This document shows, in pieces, positions 56,172 to 64,000 of a DNA stretch of 64,000 bases. Source of the stretch: an uncultured Bacteroidales bacterium (GTDB lineage: Bacteria > Bacteroidota > Bacteroidia > Bacteroidales > Muribaculaceae); assembly GCA_949289215.1 (NCBI GenBank), contig CASENC010000009.1:1-64000 (forward strand). Reading direction: 5' to 3'. The position numbers and the translations under genes are program-made. Under the pieces are notes generated by a model, which was not told the origin of the DNA, did not search any database, and saw only the letters and a program-made list of their open reading frames with translations. How positions within the stretch are numbered: the stretch's first letter is position 1; each line of letters starts with the position of its first letter.

Positions 56172-56280
56172 TTTCTATTGAATTGCATTTTGGCAACGTT
56201 TTTGCATAATGTTATTCGGGGAGGGCGCATCGGTGCCTGTGAATGTGAATTTTTGAAGTTTAAAATAAAATATAATAGTC

Positions 56281-56802
56281 ATGTTAAGTAAAAAAATCGA
56301 AGAGGCATTGAATGCCCAGATTAATGCCGAAATGTGGTCGGCATATTTGTATCTTTCGATGGCATCATATTGCCATGCCAACGGCAAGCCCGGAATGGGA
56401 AAGTGGTTTGAAGTGCAATTCAAGGAAGAGCAGGATCATGCCATGATTTTCTTTAAATATGTGATATCACGCGGTGGTAACGTGAGCCTCAAGGCCATAG
56501 AGCCGGTTCCGACAGAATGGAATTCGACGCTGAATGTATTTGAAAGCACCCTTGCACACGAGCAGAAAGTTACAAGCCTTATCAATGACTTGTGCGCACT
56601 TGCCACACAAGAAAATGATTATGCCACACAAAGTATGCTCAAGTGGTTTATCGACGAGCAAGTGGAAGAAGAGGAGACTGCCCAAAATATCATCGACAAC
56701 TTGAAGATGATCAATGACAACGGTTACGGGTTGTATATGCTTGACAAGGAGCTCGGTGCCCGCACCTACACTCAGGCAGCTCCGCTTGCAGGAGGTGAAT
56801 AA
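56281..56802 (+). CDS. ftnA: Bacterial non-heme ferritin
   Basis: Ferritin oxidises and stores iron in a 24-subunit shell. The 173-aa product has the four-helix ferritin fold with ferroxidase-centre motifs: INAEMWSAYLYLSMASYC, FKEEQDHAMIFFKYV and FIDEQVEEEETAQNI. It is cytosolic, has its own terminator and appears monocistronic. In Bacteroides, ferritin responds to iron and oxygen; no regulator site was recognised here. Confidence 0.96.
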   Translation: MLSKKIEEALNAQINAEMWSAYLYLSMASYCHANGKPGMGKWFEVQFKEEQDHAMIFFKYVISRGGNVSLKAIEPVPTEWNSTLNVFESTLAHEQKVTSLINDLCALATQENDYATQSMLKWFIDEQVEEEETAQNIIDNLKMINDNGYGLYMLDKELGARTYTQAAPLAGGE

Positions 56803-56835
56803 TTTTGTACAATAGCTTGAAAAAAGCGATAACAG

Positions 56836-56872
56836 AGCCACGGCAACACATTGTGTTGCCGTGGCTTTTTTG
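56836..56872 (+). terminator. Terminator after ferritin
   Basis: AGCCACGGCAACACA (56836-56850) and its exact reverse complement (56852-56866) form a long stem followed by TTTTTT. Confidence 0.93.
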
Positions 56873-57127
56873 TGTGAAGCATTTGGCTGCAAGTGAGATA
56901 GAAACCTGAATAATCTTGTACAACGAGACATTTTTCATGGAAACAATGCCTGTATGATTAGATTAATGCCGTTATTCTCGTCATAATTTGACGAGAATAA
57001 TTGATATATATATTCGTTCCGAATGTATAATTGAGTGTGTGTTGCAAAAAATTCAATTCTTTTGACTTCGTTTGCGTGTTACCCTGGACGAACGTACAAG
57101 TCACCAAGTCTCCTAACCAATATAAGT

Positions 57128-57220
57128 GTAGAGACGCGATTCATCGCGTCTGAAACCGCATTCCATGGAAATCAACTTATTTCATAGCCACACATTAGAC
57201 GCGATGAATCGCGTCTCTAC
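57128..57220. repeat. Inverted pair of GTAGAGACGCGAT palindromes
   Basis: Two 24-bp arms (57128-57151 and 57197-57220) are exact reverse complements separated by 45 bp, and each arm is largely palindromic (AGACGCGAT/ATCGCGTCT). The same core is at 18291-18322 as a single 32-bp palindrome. This is a dispersed REP-like repeat. Confidence 0.9.
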
Positions 57221-57404
57221 TCGTCATACATTTTCAGGGCAAATTTTAGGATATTCAAGATATTATGCAGTTTAATGGAAATAAGTGAAGAAGTCAGGAA
57301 AAAATTCAATTCTTGTGGTTGCTGCCGAAGGTTGGCGAAGTACCAATTATTTGTTGAGACATGATGCTTGAGTGATGCTTTTTGAGTGTTTTATTGTCAA
57401 ATGT

Positions 57405-57436
57405 TTTGCATAATAACGCATATTGTTGTATTTTTG
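57405..57436 (+). promoter_or_regulatory. Promoter of the metalloprotease gene
   Basis: TTTG (57405-57408), 20 bases, then TATTTTTG (57429-57436): a perfect consensus match. The transcript would have a leader of about 170 bases before the start codon at 57616, long enough for regulation, though no known riboswitch was recognised. Confidence 0.65.
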
Positions 57437-57615
57437 CAACCGATATGCGCATTTTTATAAATTGGTGTTCCTCTTTAGGGGTGTGCATTAGAAATGGGTA
57501 CGCAGCCTTTGGTTGTATTCTTGAATGAGTAATGGCGTTTGTTTCAATGCCCGGTGAGGGGATAAGGCACACGCAACTATGTCGAGATAATAGTAATGTC
57601 TCTATTAATAGAATT

Positions 57616-60207
57616 ATGAGAATAAGGAAAATAGGTTTGTTTATTGTCGCATCTGCTGTTTTGGCTGTTCCGGCCACTGCCGATGCCGCATTTTGGAACA
57701 AGTGGTTCAAGAAAGGGAAAGCCGACACGACCGAGGTGGCCGAGCAAGATCCCGAAAAAGTGCAGGAATTTGGCAAAATCATGTATAATGCCACCGGTGA
57801 GAGCCATGGCATGATGAATGTGTATGAATACAAAGACGATTATTATTTTGAGGTACCTGTTGCCTTGATGGGGCGTGATATGCTCGTTGTCAATAAGTTG
57901 ACATTTGTGCCATCGGAGCTTAACGAGGCCGGAGTGAACCGCGGTACAAATTATCAGACCCTTATGGTGCGCTTCGGCGTTGATTCGGCATTGACTCATG
58001 TAAGTATGCGCCAACAGCGTCCGTTGCCCGATGTTCCCCAAGGAGATGCCATTGCCCGTTCTATTGCCGAAAATTATATTTCGCCGATAATAGAGAATTT
58101 CGAGGTAGTGGGGCATTCAAAGGATTCCACTGCCGTAATGATAAAAGTCACCGACCTTTTCAATGGTCAAAACACCATAATCAACGATGTGTTCAATAAT
58201 ATCAACCTTGGCACGTCGGCCAATAAGAACTTGTCGCGAATTGTGGATGTGAAAGCTTTTGACAACAATGTGATAGCACATAGCGAATTGACGACAAAGG
58301 TGACCGAGGGTATGGAGTCGGTATATGTGACTGTAGGAGTTAGCTGCTCTATAGTGTTGCTGCCCGAAGTTCCCATGCAGGCCCGGCTTGACACGCCGCG
58401 CATAGGCTATTTTACAACCGATAAACTGTATTACAGCGATGACCAGCAAAAGGTTGACACCCGCAAATATATTACTCGGTGGAGGCTTGTTCCGAGCGAC
58501 ACTGCCGCATATTTGCGCGGTGAAGCGGTTCCGCCTGTAAAACCTATCAAATTCTATATCGACAACAGCGTACCAGAAAAATGGAGGCCATACCTCATTG
58601 AAGGTATTACCGACTGGAACTGTGTGTTCGAGAGCATAGGGTTTAAAGACGCCATAGTGGTGGAGCAATATCCCGATACAGTGGCTACCGATGACATCAA
58701 CTATTCGACACTCACGTATGCGGCCAGTACCAAGATGAATGCCATGGGGCCATCGACGCTTGACCCTCGCACGGGAGAAATTCTTGAAGCCGACATCATG
58801 TGGTGGCACAATGTGCTGTCGATGCTGCAACAGTGGATTACAGTGCAAACCGGCGCAATCAATCCTGCCGCCCGCACAACTTTGTTGCCCGATAGCCTTA
58901 TGGGCGATGCCATGCGTTTTGTGGTGTGCCACGAAGTGGGACACTCGCTCGGCTTGCGCCACAATATGATAGCATCGAACGCCATTCCCACCGACTCGTT
59001 GCGTTCCAAGCAATTCACCGACCGTTTCAACAGCACTTCGTCATCGATTATGGATTATGCCCGATTTAATTATGTGGCTCAGCCCGGCGATGGTGTTACG
59101 CACGTTTCGCCGCACATAGGCCCGTATGATTATTTCGCAATAGAATATGCTTACCGGTGGTATCCCAATGCCGATAGTGAAGAAAACGGGTTGCAAGAGC
59201 TGCTTGCTTCGCACACAGGGCCGCTTTACAAGTTCAGCGAGGCACAGCCGTCGCGCGATGCTGTTGACCCCCGTGCGCAAAGCGAGGATCTCGGCGACGA
59301 TGCCGTTCGTTCGTCGCAACTCGGTATCGAAAACTTGAAAGTGGTTATGGACAACCTCATAGCATGGACGACCACAGGCGAGCGAAACCAGACGTATGAC
59401 GAGGCTTCGCGCCTGTATTACGCCGTGGTCAACCAGTGGAATTATTACCTTTATCATGTGCTTGCCAATGTGGGTGGCATATATATTGAAAACACCACTG
59501 TCGGCGACGGGGTGAAGACTTTCACCTATGTCGAAAAAGAAAAACAAAAAGCGGCAGTGAAATTCCTTATAGATAATGTGTTCACCACTCAAGACTGGCT
59601 TTTCAATACCGAAATTTCGGATTATACGTTCCTTAATCGCAGCACTCCTAACGGGGTGGTGGAATATTCTCCTTCGCAGATATTCAAGAATGCCCAGGCA
59701 TACTTGTTTTTTGACTTGCTCTATAACGACCGGTTGCTGCGAATGCTTGAAAACGAAAGCCGTAATGGCAAGGACGCATATACCACGGTTGACCTGATGA
59801 ACGACTTGCACCGCAGCATCTTCGGTGTGACCATACGCGGCGGCTTGCCCACGGTGAGCGAGCGCAACACGCAAAAGCTTTTTGTCGATGCCCTTATCAC
59901 GGCAGCTTCGGCCTCGGAAGGGATAAAGGTCAACCGTTCTATAATGGGCGGACAGATACTCGACCCCGACGATTGCAGTATATGCCCATATCATGCCGCC
60001 GACATCGAGCGCAGCGGAACACGCCGCGAGCTAAGTTTCTATGGCTCGCAGATAGCCCGCACTAGCGATGCAATATCGGTTAAACGTGGAGAACTGTTGC
60101 GTATAAAAGACTTGTTGACAAGCCGTTCAGGTACTTCTGACGAAGCAACTCGTTATCACTATAAAGATTTGATTTTGAGAATCGAGAATGCTCTTGAAAT
60201 AAAATAG
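57616..60207 (+). CDS. Zinc metalloprotease, DUF5117/DUF4953 type
   Basis: The 863-aa product (from ATG 57616, which opens a signal peptide MRIRKIGLFIVASAVLAVPA) has an N-terminal DUF5117-like region (YYFEVPVALMGRDMLVVNK) and a gluzincin/metzincin-type catalytic domain with HEVGHSLGLRHN: zinc ligands His439, His443 and His449 and general base Glu440. SIMDYARFNY downstream resembles a met-turn. A C-terminal region (DCSICPYHAADIERSG) follows. It is probably periplasmic or surface-exposed. It lies 40 bp before a SusC/SusD pair, so the system may take up peptides or glycopeptides rather than a plain glycan. Confidence 0.88.
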   Translation: MRIRKIGLFIVASAVLAVPATADAAFWNKWFKKGKADTTEVAEQDPEKVQEFGKIMYNATGESHGMMNVYEYKDDYYFEVPVALMGRDMLVVNKLTFVPSELNEAGVNRGTNYQTLMVRFGVDSALTHVSMRQQRPLPDVPQGDAIARSIAENYISPIIENFEVVGHSKDSTAVMIKVTDLFNGQNTIINDVFNNINLGTSANKNLSRIVDVKAFDNNVIAHSELTTKVTEGMESVYVTVGVSCSIVLLPEVPMQARLDTPRIGYFTTDKLYYSDDQQKVDTRKYITRWRLVPSDTAAYLRGEAVPPVKPIKFYIDNSVPEKWRPYLIEGITDWNCVFESIGFKDAIVVEQYPDTVATDDINYSTLTYAASTKMNAMGPSTLDPRTGEILEADIMWWHNVLSMLQQWITVQTGAINPAARTTLLPDSLMGDAMRFVVCHEVGHSLGLRHNMIASNAIPTDSLRSKQFTDRFNSTSSSIMDYARFNYVAQPGDGVTHVSPHIGPYDYFAIEYAYRWYPNADSEENGLQELLASHTGPLYKFSEAQPSRDAVDPRAQSEDLGDDAVRSSQLGIENLKVVMDNLIAWTTTGERNQTYDEASRLYYAVVNQWNYYLYHVLANVGGIYIENTTVGDGVKTFTYVEKEKQKAAVKFLIDNVFTTQDWLFNTEISDYTFLNRSTPNGVVEYSPSQIFKNAQAYLFFDLLYNDRLLRMLENESRNGKDAYTTVDLMNDLHRSIFGVTIRGGLPTVSERNTQKLFVDALITAASASEGIKVNRSIMGGQILDPDDCSICPYHAADIERSGTRRELSFYGSQIARTSDAISVKRGELLRIKDLLTSRSGTSDEATRYHYKDLILRIENALEIK

Positions 60208-60247
60208 ACTTATTCATAACACTACTATTATACTATTTTACATTATA

Positions 60248-63200
60248 ATGAAAAAATTCATTTTATTTTTGTTGTTATCATTGGTTTCGGCTACAGCGGC
60301 AGTTGCATCGGTGACGGTAAAAGGCCGCGTGGTTGATGCCGGAGACCAACAGCCGCTTGTGGGGGCTACGATAATTGTGCCTGAGAAGGCACTCGAAGCC
60401 GCCGGAAGCAGCAGACGCAATGTGAACGCGCTTACCGACATTGACGGGAATTTTACCATTGTTGTTCCCGATGGGATTACGGCGGTGGATTGCCGTTATG
60501 TGGGATATGCGCCAATGACTGTGGAATTGAAAGGGAACCTCGACCACCTGGTTATTCCCATGACAGCTGCTTCTACCGAGTTGAGCGAAGTGGTGGTTAC
60601 AGGTTATCAAAAAATCGAAAAGCGTAAACTTACGGCAGCCATACAGACGGTGGCTGTGAACGACAATATGCTGGGTAGCGCGATGAGCATTGACCAAGCC
60701 CTTGCCGGACAGGTGGCCGGACTTTCGTCGGTGACTTCGACCGGTGCGCCGGGTGCTTCGCCCAAGATTCGCATTCGTGGTACGGCATCGCTCAATGGCA
60801 CACAGGAACCGCTGTGGGTGCTCGACGGTATCCCGCTTGAAGGTACCACGCTGCCTACGATGGAAGACTTGAAAGACATCGATGAGATATATTCAACTTC
60901 GATTGCAGGCATCAATCCAGCCGATATCGAGACGATAACTGTGCTTAAAGATGCCGCCGCCACTGCCATATATGGGGCGCGTGCTGCCAATGGCGTGATT
61001 GTAATCACCACGAAATCGGGTCGTTCGGGTGCACCGAAGGTGAATTTTTCCACGCGCATCACCTATTCGCCAAAGACAGGTATCGATCGCCTGAACCTGC
61101 TCGACAGTAACGAGAAGGTAGATCTTGAACTTGCCCTGCTTGGCACGTCATACACCTACAGGGAAAACAAGGGCCAGGTGGCCCGCATCATTGCCGCAGC
61201 CGGAGAAACCAATGCCTACAAGGCAGGTGGTTGGGGAGCGCTGTCGGGCAGCACCCAAGCGCAGATAAATCAATTGCGCAATATCAATACCGATTGGAAC
61301 GACATATTGTTTCGTAACACCGTGAGCCAGGAATACAATTTGAGCGTATCGGGAGGAAACGATAAGGCCACATATTATACTTCGGTAGGTTATACCGATG
61401 AGCGCGGCAATGTGGTGGGTGTCGAGGCTAATCGTTTGAATGTGACGGCTAAGGCATCTTATCGCCTGAGCCGCAGGTTGCGTGTGGGCGCGTCGCTATT
61501 TGCCAATCGTCGTGTTAACAAGTCGAACCTTACCGATGCCGACGGTTTTACCAACCCGGTTTATTATTCACGCCGTGCCAATCCGTATCAAACTCCTTTC
61601 AATGAAGATGGCTCATATAACTATGACGTTGACATTCAGGGACGTGAAGATTCCGAGTTGATGTTTAACATATTTGAAGAACGCGATGGAACCAGTTACG
61701 AACTTGAATCAAAATCGGTGACTGCGATTTTCGATGGGGAGTTTCGTTTCAACGATCAATTCAAGGTGTTTACCCAACTCGGCTTGCAGCTTGACGACAG
61801 CGACAAAGAAGAAATAGCCGACGGCAACACTTATGCGATGCGCAAAGATGTGGAGCGCACCACGCTTGCCACATTGGGCGGAGAGTCGTTCCTGCCCGAA
61901 GGTGGCAAGAAAACCGCTTCGTCGAGCACCCAGCGGCAGGTGACATGGAAATTCCAAGGCGAATATTCCGACAAGTTTGCCGACATTCATGAGGTGGAAT
62001 TAATGGCCGGTACCGAAATCCGCAAGACGTGGTATGAGTCGGTTTCGGCTACAGGTTACGGTTATGACCGCAAGACGTTGCAAACCAAGCCGGTGATATT
62101 CCCCGATGAAAGTTGGGCCGAGTTGTATCCGCTATATGCCGAGACTTATACCGAGAATGCTTTTGCATCGTTCTATGCAACCGGTTCGTATTCGTTGTTG
62201 GGTCGCTACACCATAGGCGGCAGTGTGCGTATGGACGGCTCGGATATGTTTGGCGTGGCCAAAAAATACCGTTTTTTGCCGCTTTATTCGGTGAGCGGAT
62301 TATGGCGATTGAGCGATGAACCGTTTATGGAAGATGCCGAGTGGCTTGATAACCTTGCCTTGCGTGTGTCATACGGTATCCAGGGAAACATCGACAAAAA
62401 CACGTCGTCATATGTGATGGGCGACTACAATAATGTGACAATACTGCCGGGGCTTACCGAAGAAATCATATCGGTGTCAACGCCACCCAACAGCCGCTTG
62501 CGTTGGGAAAAGACCAAGACATTCTCGACCGGTATCGACTTTGGTGTGCTTAACAATGCCATCAATTTGAGCGTGGATTTCTATAACCGTAACGGTTCCG
62601 ACCTTATCGCAGCACGGATGTTGCCGCTTGAAACCGGTTATGTGCAGATGCTTGTAAACTGGGCCAGCATGCGCAACACAGGTGTGGAAGTGACCATTGC
62701 CTCGCGCAATATACACACTCCCGACTTTATGTGGACCACCAATTTCAATTTCGCATGGAATGCCAATAAGGTGTTGCGTGAAGAAATTCCGTCGAATCAA
62801 ACCACGCCAGGGCGTGAAGGGTATCCGGTGGGTGCATTGTTTGCTTTGAAATCGGCAGGGCTTGATGAAGACGGGTATCCGTTGTTTTATAATAAGCAGG
62901 GCGAAGTGGTGACTGCCACCGAGTTGCTCAAACTTAACTCGGCCGGGGCAAGTACGCTCACGGCCGAAGAGCAACGCAACCTGTACAGCTACATAGGTTC
63001 GACCGATCCTCTTTTCTCGGGCGGCTTGATGAACACGTTTACCTATAAGAATTGGGAACTTAGCTTGAACTTTATTTTCAATCTCAAGTCGTATGTGCGT
63101 TGCTCGCCGTCGTACAGCCCGGCCAATTATGACCGCGGAATGAACAGCAATCGTGACATACTTAACCGTTGGACACCGGATAACACCAACACCACGTTCC

Positions 63201-63514
63201 CTGTGCTGATGAACAGCAGCGACCGCCCGGCCGAATACATACAGTATGCCGAATATTCGCTTTACAGTTCGCTCGACACTTGGGTGAAACGCAACGACCA
63301 TGTACGCTTGCAAAATCTGCGCCTTGCTTACACATTGCCGTCGGAAATAAGCCGAAAGGCCAATATGGAGCGCGTTACCATAGGTCTTGAAGCAAGGAAC
63401 CTGTTGGTTTTCGGTGCTGATTACACTAATTATTTGGACCCCGAAACCATGGGTAACGAGTTTGCTCAGCCCATTCCCAAGTCGTTCTCGTTTAACTTGA
63501 ATGTTACATTCTAA
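60248..63514 (+). CDS. SusC-family TonB-dependent transporter (second)
   Basis: The 1088-aa protein has a signal peptide, a carboxypeptidase-like domain (VTVKGRVVDAGDQQPLVGAT ... IDGNFTIVVPDG), a box SELSEVVVTGYQKIEKRK before the plug, and the plug motifs KIRIRGTASLNGTQEPLWVLDG and TITVLKDAAATAIYGARAANGVIVITTK, then a beta-barrel ending in FSFNLNVTF. It is only distantly related to the SusC at 23432. The SusD partner begins 16 bp downstream. Confidence 0.95.
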   Translation: MKKFILFLLLSLVSATAAVASVTVKGRVVDAGDQQPLVGATIIVPEKALEAAGSSRRNVNALTDIDGNFTIVVPDGITAVDCRYVGYAPMTVELKGNLDHLVIPMTAASTELSEVVVTGYQKIEKRKLTAAIQTVAVNDNMLGSAMSIDQALAGQVAGLSSVTSTGAPGASPKIRIRGTASLNGTQEPLWVLDGIPLEGTTLPTMEDLKDIDEIYSTSIAGINPADIETITVLKDAAATAIYGARAANGVIVITTKSGRSGAPKVNFSTRITYSPKTGIDRLNLLDSNEKVDLELALLGTSYTYRENKGQVARIIAAAGETNAYKAGGWGALSGSTQAQINQLRNINTDWNDILFRNTVSQEYNLSVSGGNDKATYYTSVGYTDERGNVVGVEANRLNVTAKASYRLSRRLRVGASLFANRRVNKSNLTDADGFTNPVYYSRRANPYQTPFNEDGSYNYDVDIQGREDSELMFNIFEERDGTSYELESKSVTAIFDGEFRFNDQFKVFTQLGLQLDDSDKEEIADGNTYAMRKDVERTTLATLGGESFLPEGGKKTASSSTQRQVTWKFQGEYSDKFADIHEVELMAGTEIRKTWYESVSATGYGYDRKTLQTKPVIFPDESWAELYPLYAETYTENAFASFYATGSYSLLGRYTIGGSVRMDGSDMFGVAKKYRFLPLYSVSGLWRLSDEPFMEDAEWLDNLALRVSYGIQGNIDKNTSSYVMGDYNNVTILPGLTEEIISVSTPPNSRLRWEKTKTFSTGIDFGVLNNAINLSVDFYNRNGSDLIAARMLPLETGYVQMLVNWASMRNTGVEVTIASRNIHTPDFMWTTNFNFAWNANKVLREEIPSNQTTPGREGYPVGALFALKSAGLDEDGYPLFYNKQGEVVTATELLKLNSAGASTLTAEEQRNLYSYIGSTDPLFSGGLMNTFTYKNWELSLNFIFNLKSYVRCSPSYSPANYDRGMNSNRDILNRWTPDNTNTTFPVLMNSSDRPAEYIQYAEYSLYSSLDTWVKRNDHVRLQNLRLAYTLPSEISRKANMERVTIGLEARNLLVFGADYTNYLDPETMGNEFAQPIPKSFSFNLNVTF

Positions 63515-63530
63515 AAAAGGTTTGACACCG

Positions 63531-64000
63531 ATGAAAAATATTAATAGAATATATGGCATTGCCACGGTGGCATTGGCTGCTTTGTCCACAACGAGTTGTG
63601 ACAACTTCCTTGACATTCAGCCGGTGGGGCGTGTCATCATTACCACTGCCGATGAGTATCGCAAGATGCTTACCGAGGCTTATTCCATTGTGCCCGAAGA
63701 CCGCGGACTTGCCACTTTCCGCAGCGACGAGTTTGTGCTTAATTCCACTGTTTCGCAAGAAGATTTGAACAGTTACCTTGATATATGGCGGTGGGAAGAT
63801 GTGTCGCCCGAATCGACTACCGCCACTTTTAACTGGCGCAGCTACTATCAAGTGCTTTATGAAGCCAATTACCTGATAGAAAGCCGCGACAACATCACCG
63901 AAGGCAGTGCCGAAGAAATCGACCAACTTGAAGGCGAGGCATATATGCTCAGGGCATATATGCACTTCCTGCTCGTTAACCTGTATGGCGAGCCTTATAC
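63531..64000 (+). CDS. SusD-family lipoprotein, cut by window end
   Basis: The visible 156 codons start with a lipoprotein signal (lipidated Cys23, STTSCDNFLDIQPVGR) and continue into the SusD fold (SYYQVLYEANYLIESRDN, LEGEAYMLRAYMHFLLVNLYG). The rest lies beyond the window. With the SusC gene and the metalloprotease it forms a second uptake locus. Confidence 0.93.
   Translation, partial: MKNINRIYGIATVALAALSTTSCDNFLDIQPVGRVIITTADEYRKMLTEAYSIVPEDRGLATFRSDEFVLNSTVSQEDLNSYLDIWRWEDVSPESTTATFNWRSYYQVLYEANYLIESRDNITEGSAEEIDQLEGEAYMLRAYMHFLLVNLYGEPY

Larger units (their letters stand above)
56803..57615. other. Long intergenic region with repeats, before the protease gene
   Basis: The 813-bp gap holds the ferritin terminator, a 16-bp direct repeat AAAAAATTCAATTCTT (57046-57061 and 57299-57314), the GTAGAGACGCGAT palindrome pair between them, and the promoter of the metalloprotease gene. 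No gene is supported. Confidence 0.7.

Overview
The window looks like a chromosomal segment of an anaerobic gut Bacteroidota, order Bacteroidales, most plausibly Muribaculaceae-like. The family-level placement is inference. Visible support: SusC/SusD pairs, a hybrid two-component system (HTCS), type IX secretion (T9SS) C-terminal tails, TAnnTTTG -7 boxes with TTTG-like -33 boxes, a pyrophosphate-dependent phosphofructokinase, a GGGtGRT protein, Omp28-family proteins and a 5S gene at the end of an rRNA operon.

Layout. (1) 1-170: 5S rRNA and its terminator. (2) 324-4904: housekeeping genes ftsY, rimO and a menF-type isochorismate synthase, then a membrane-anchored degenerate PP2C-like protein. 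(3) 5078-39224: a large glycan-utilisation region. It has a minus-strand GH95-GH92 pair, a divergent HTCS regulator, a broken DUF1016 nuclease gene, a GH2 enzyme plus SASA-type esterase, a VCBS-repeat T9SS protein, SusC/SusD, then GH-D/GH36/GH-D/GH36 (a duplicated two-gene module) and a retaining-type GH97. The enzyme set points to alpha-galactosylated, fucosylated and mannosylated, possibly acetylated glycans, i.e. a complex host or plant glycan. (4) 39714-43397: PPi-dependent phosphofructokinase, then an Fe-S scaffold-like protein with a GGGtGRT protein. (5) 44000-54829: a cluster of secreted thiol and T9SS proteins: two large Omp28-type proteins and a discoidin/BACON protein on the minus strand; TlpA thioredoxin, DUF6029 beta-barrel, Omp28 lipoprotein and a small T9SS cargo on the plus strand. 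(6) 55008-56802: CE1-like esterase and ferritin. (7) 57616-64000: a DUF4953/DUF5117-type zinc metalloprotease followed by a second SusC/SusD pair; SusD is cut by the window end.

How it fits together. The strongest new regulatory signal is a pair of direct repeats of ACAAATGCRYCAA. It occurs upstream of the GH95-GH92 operon and again upstream of the VCBS-SusC-SusD operon, in the same orientation and at a similar distance from a -7 box. It is a natural candidate operator for the HTCS encoded between them and would join the two blocks into one regulon. Non-coding structure is rich: a roughly 490-bp inverted-repeat element enclosing 62-bp tandem repeats (20515-21002), a MITE-like element (43561-43760) sharing a hairpin with it, and GTAGAGACGCGAT palindromes at two places. 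No complete insertion sequence, tRNA or CRISPR array was seen.
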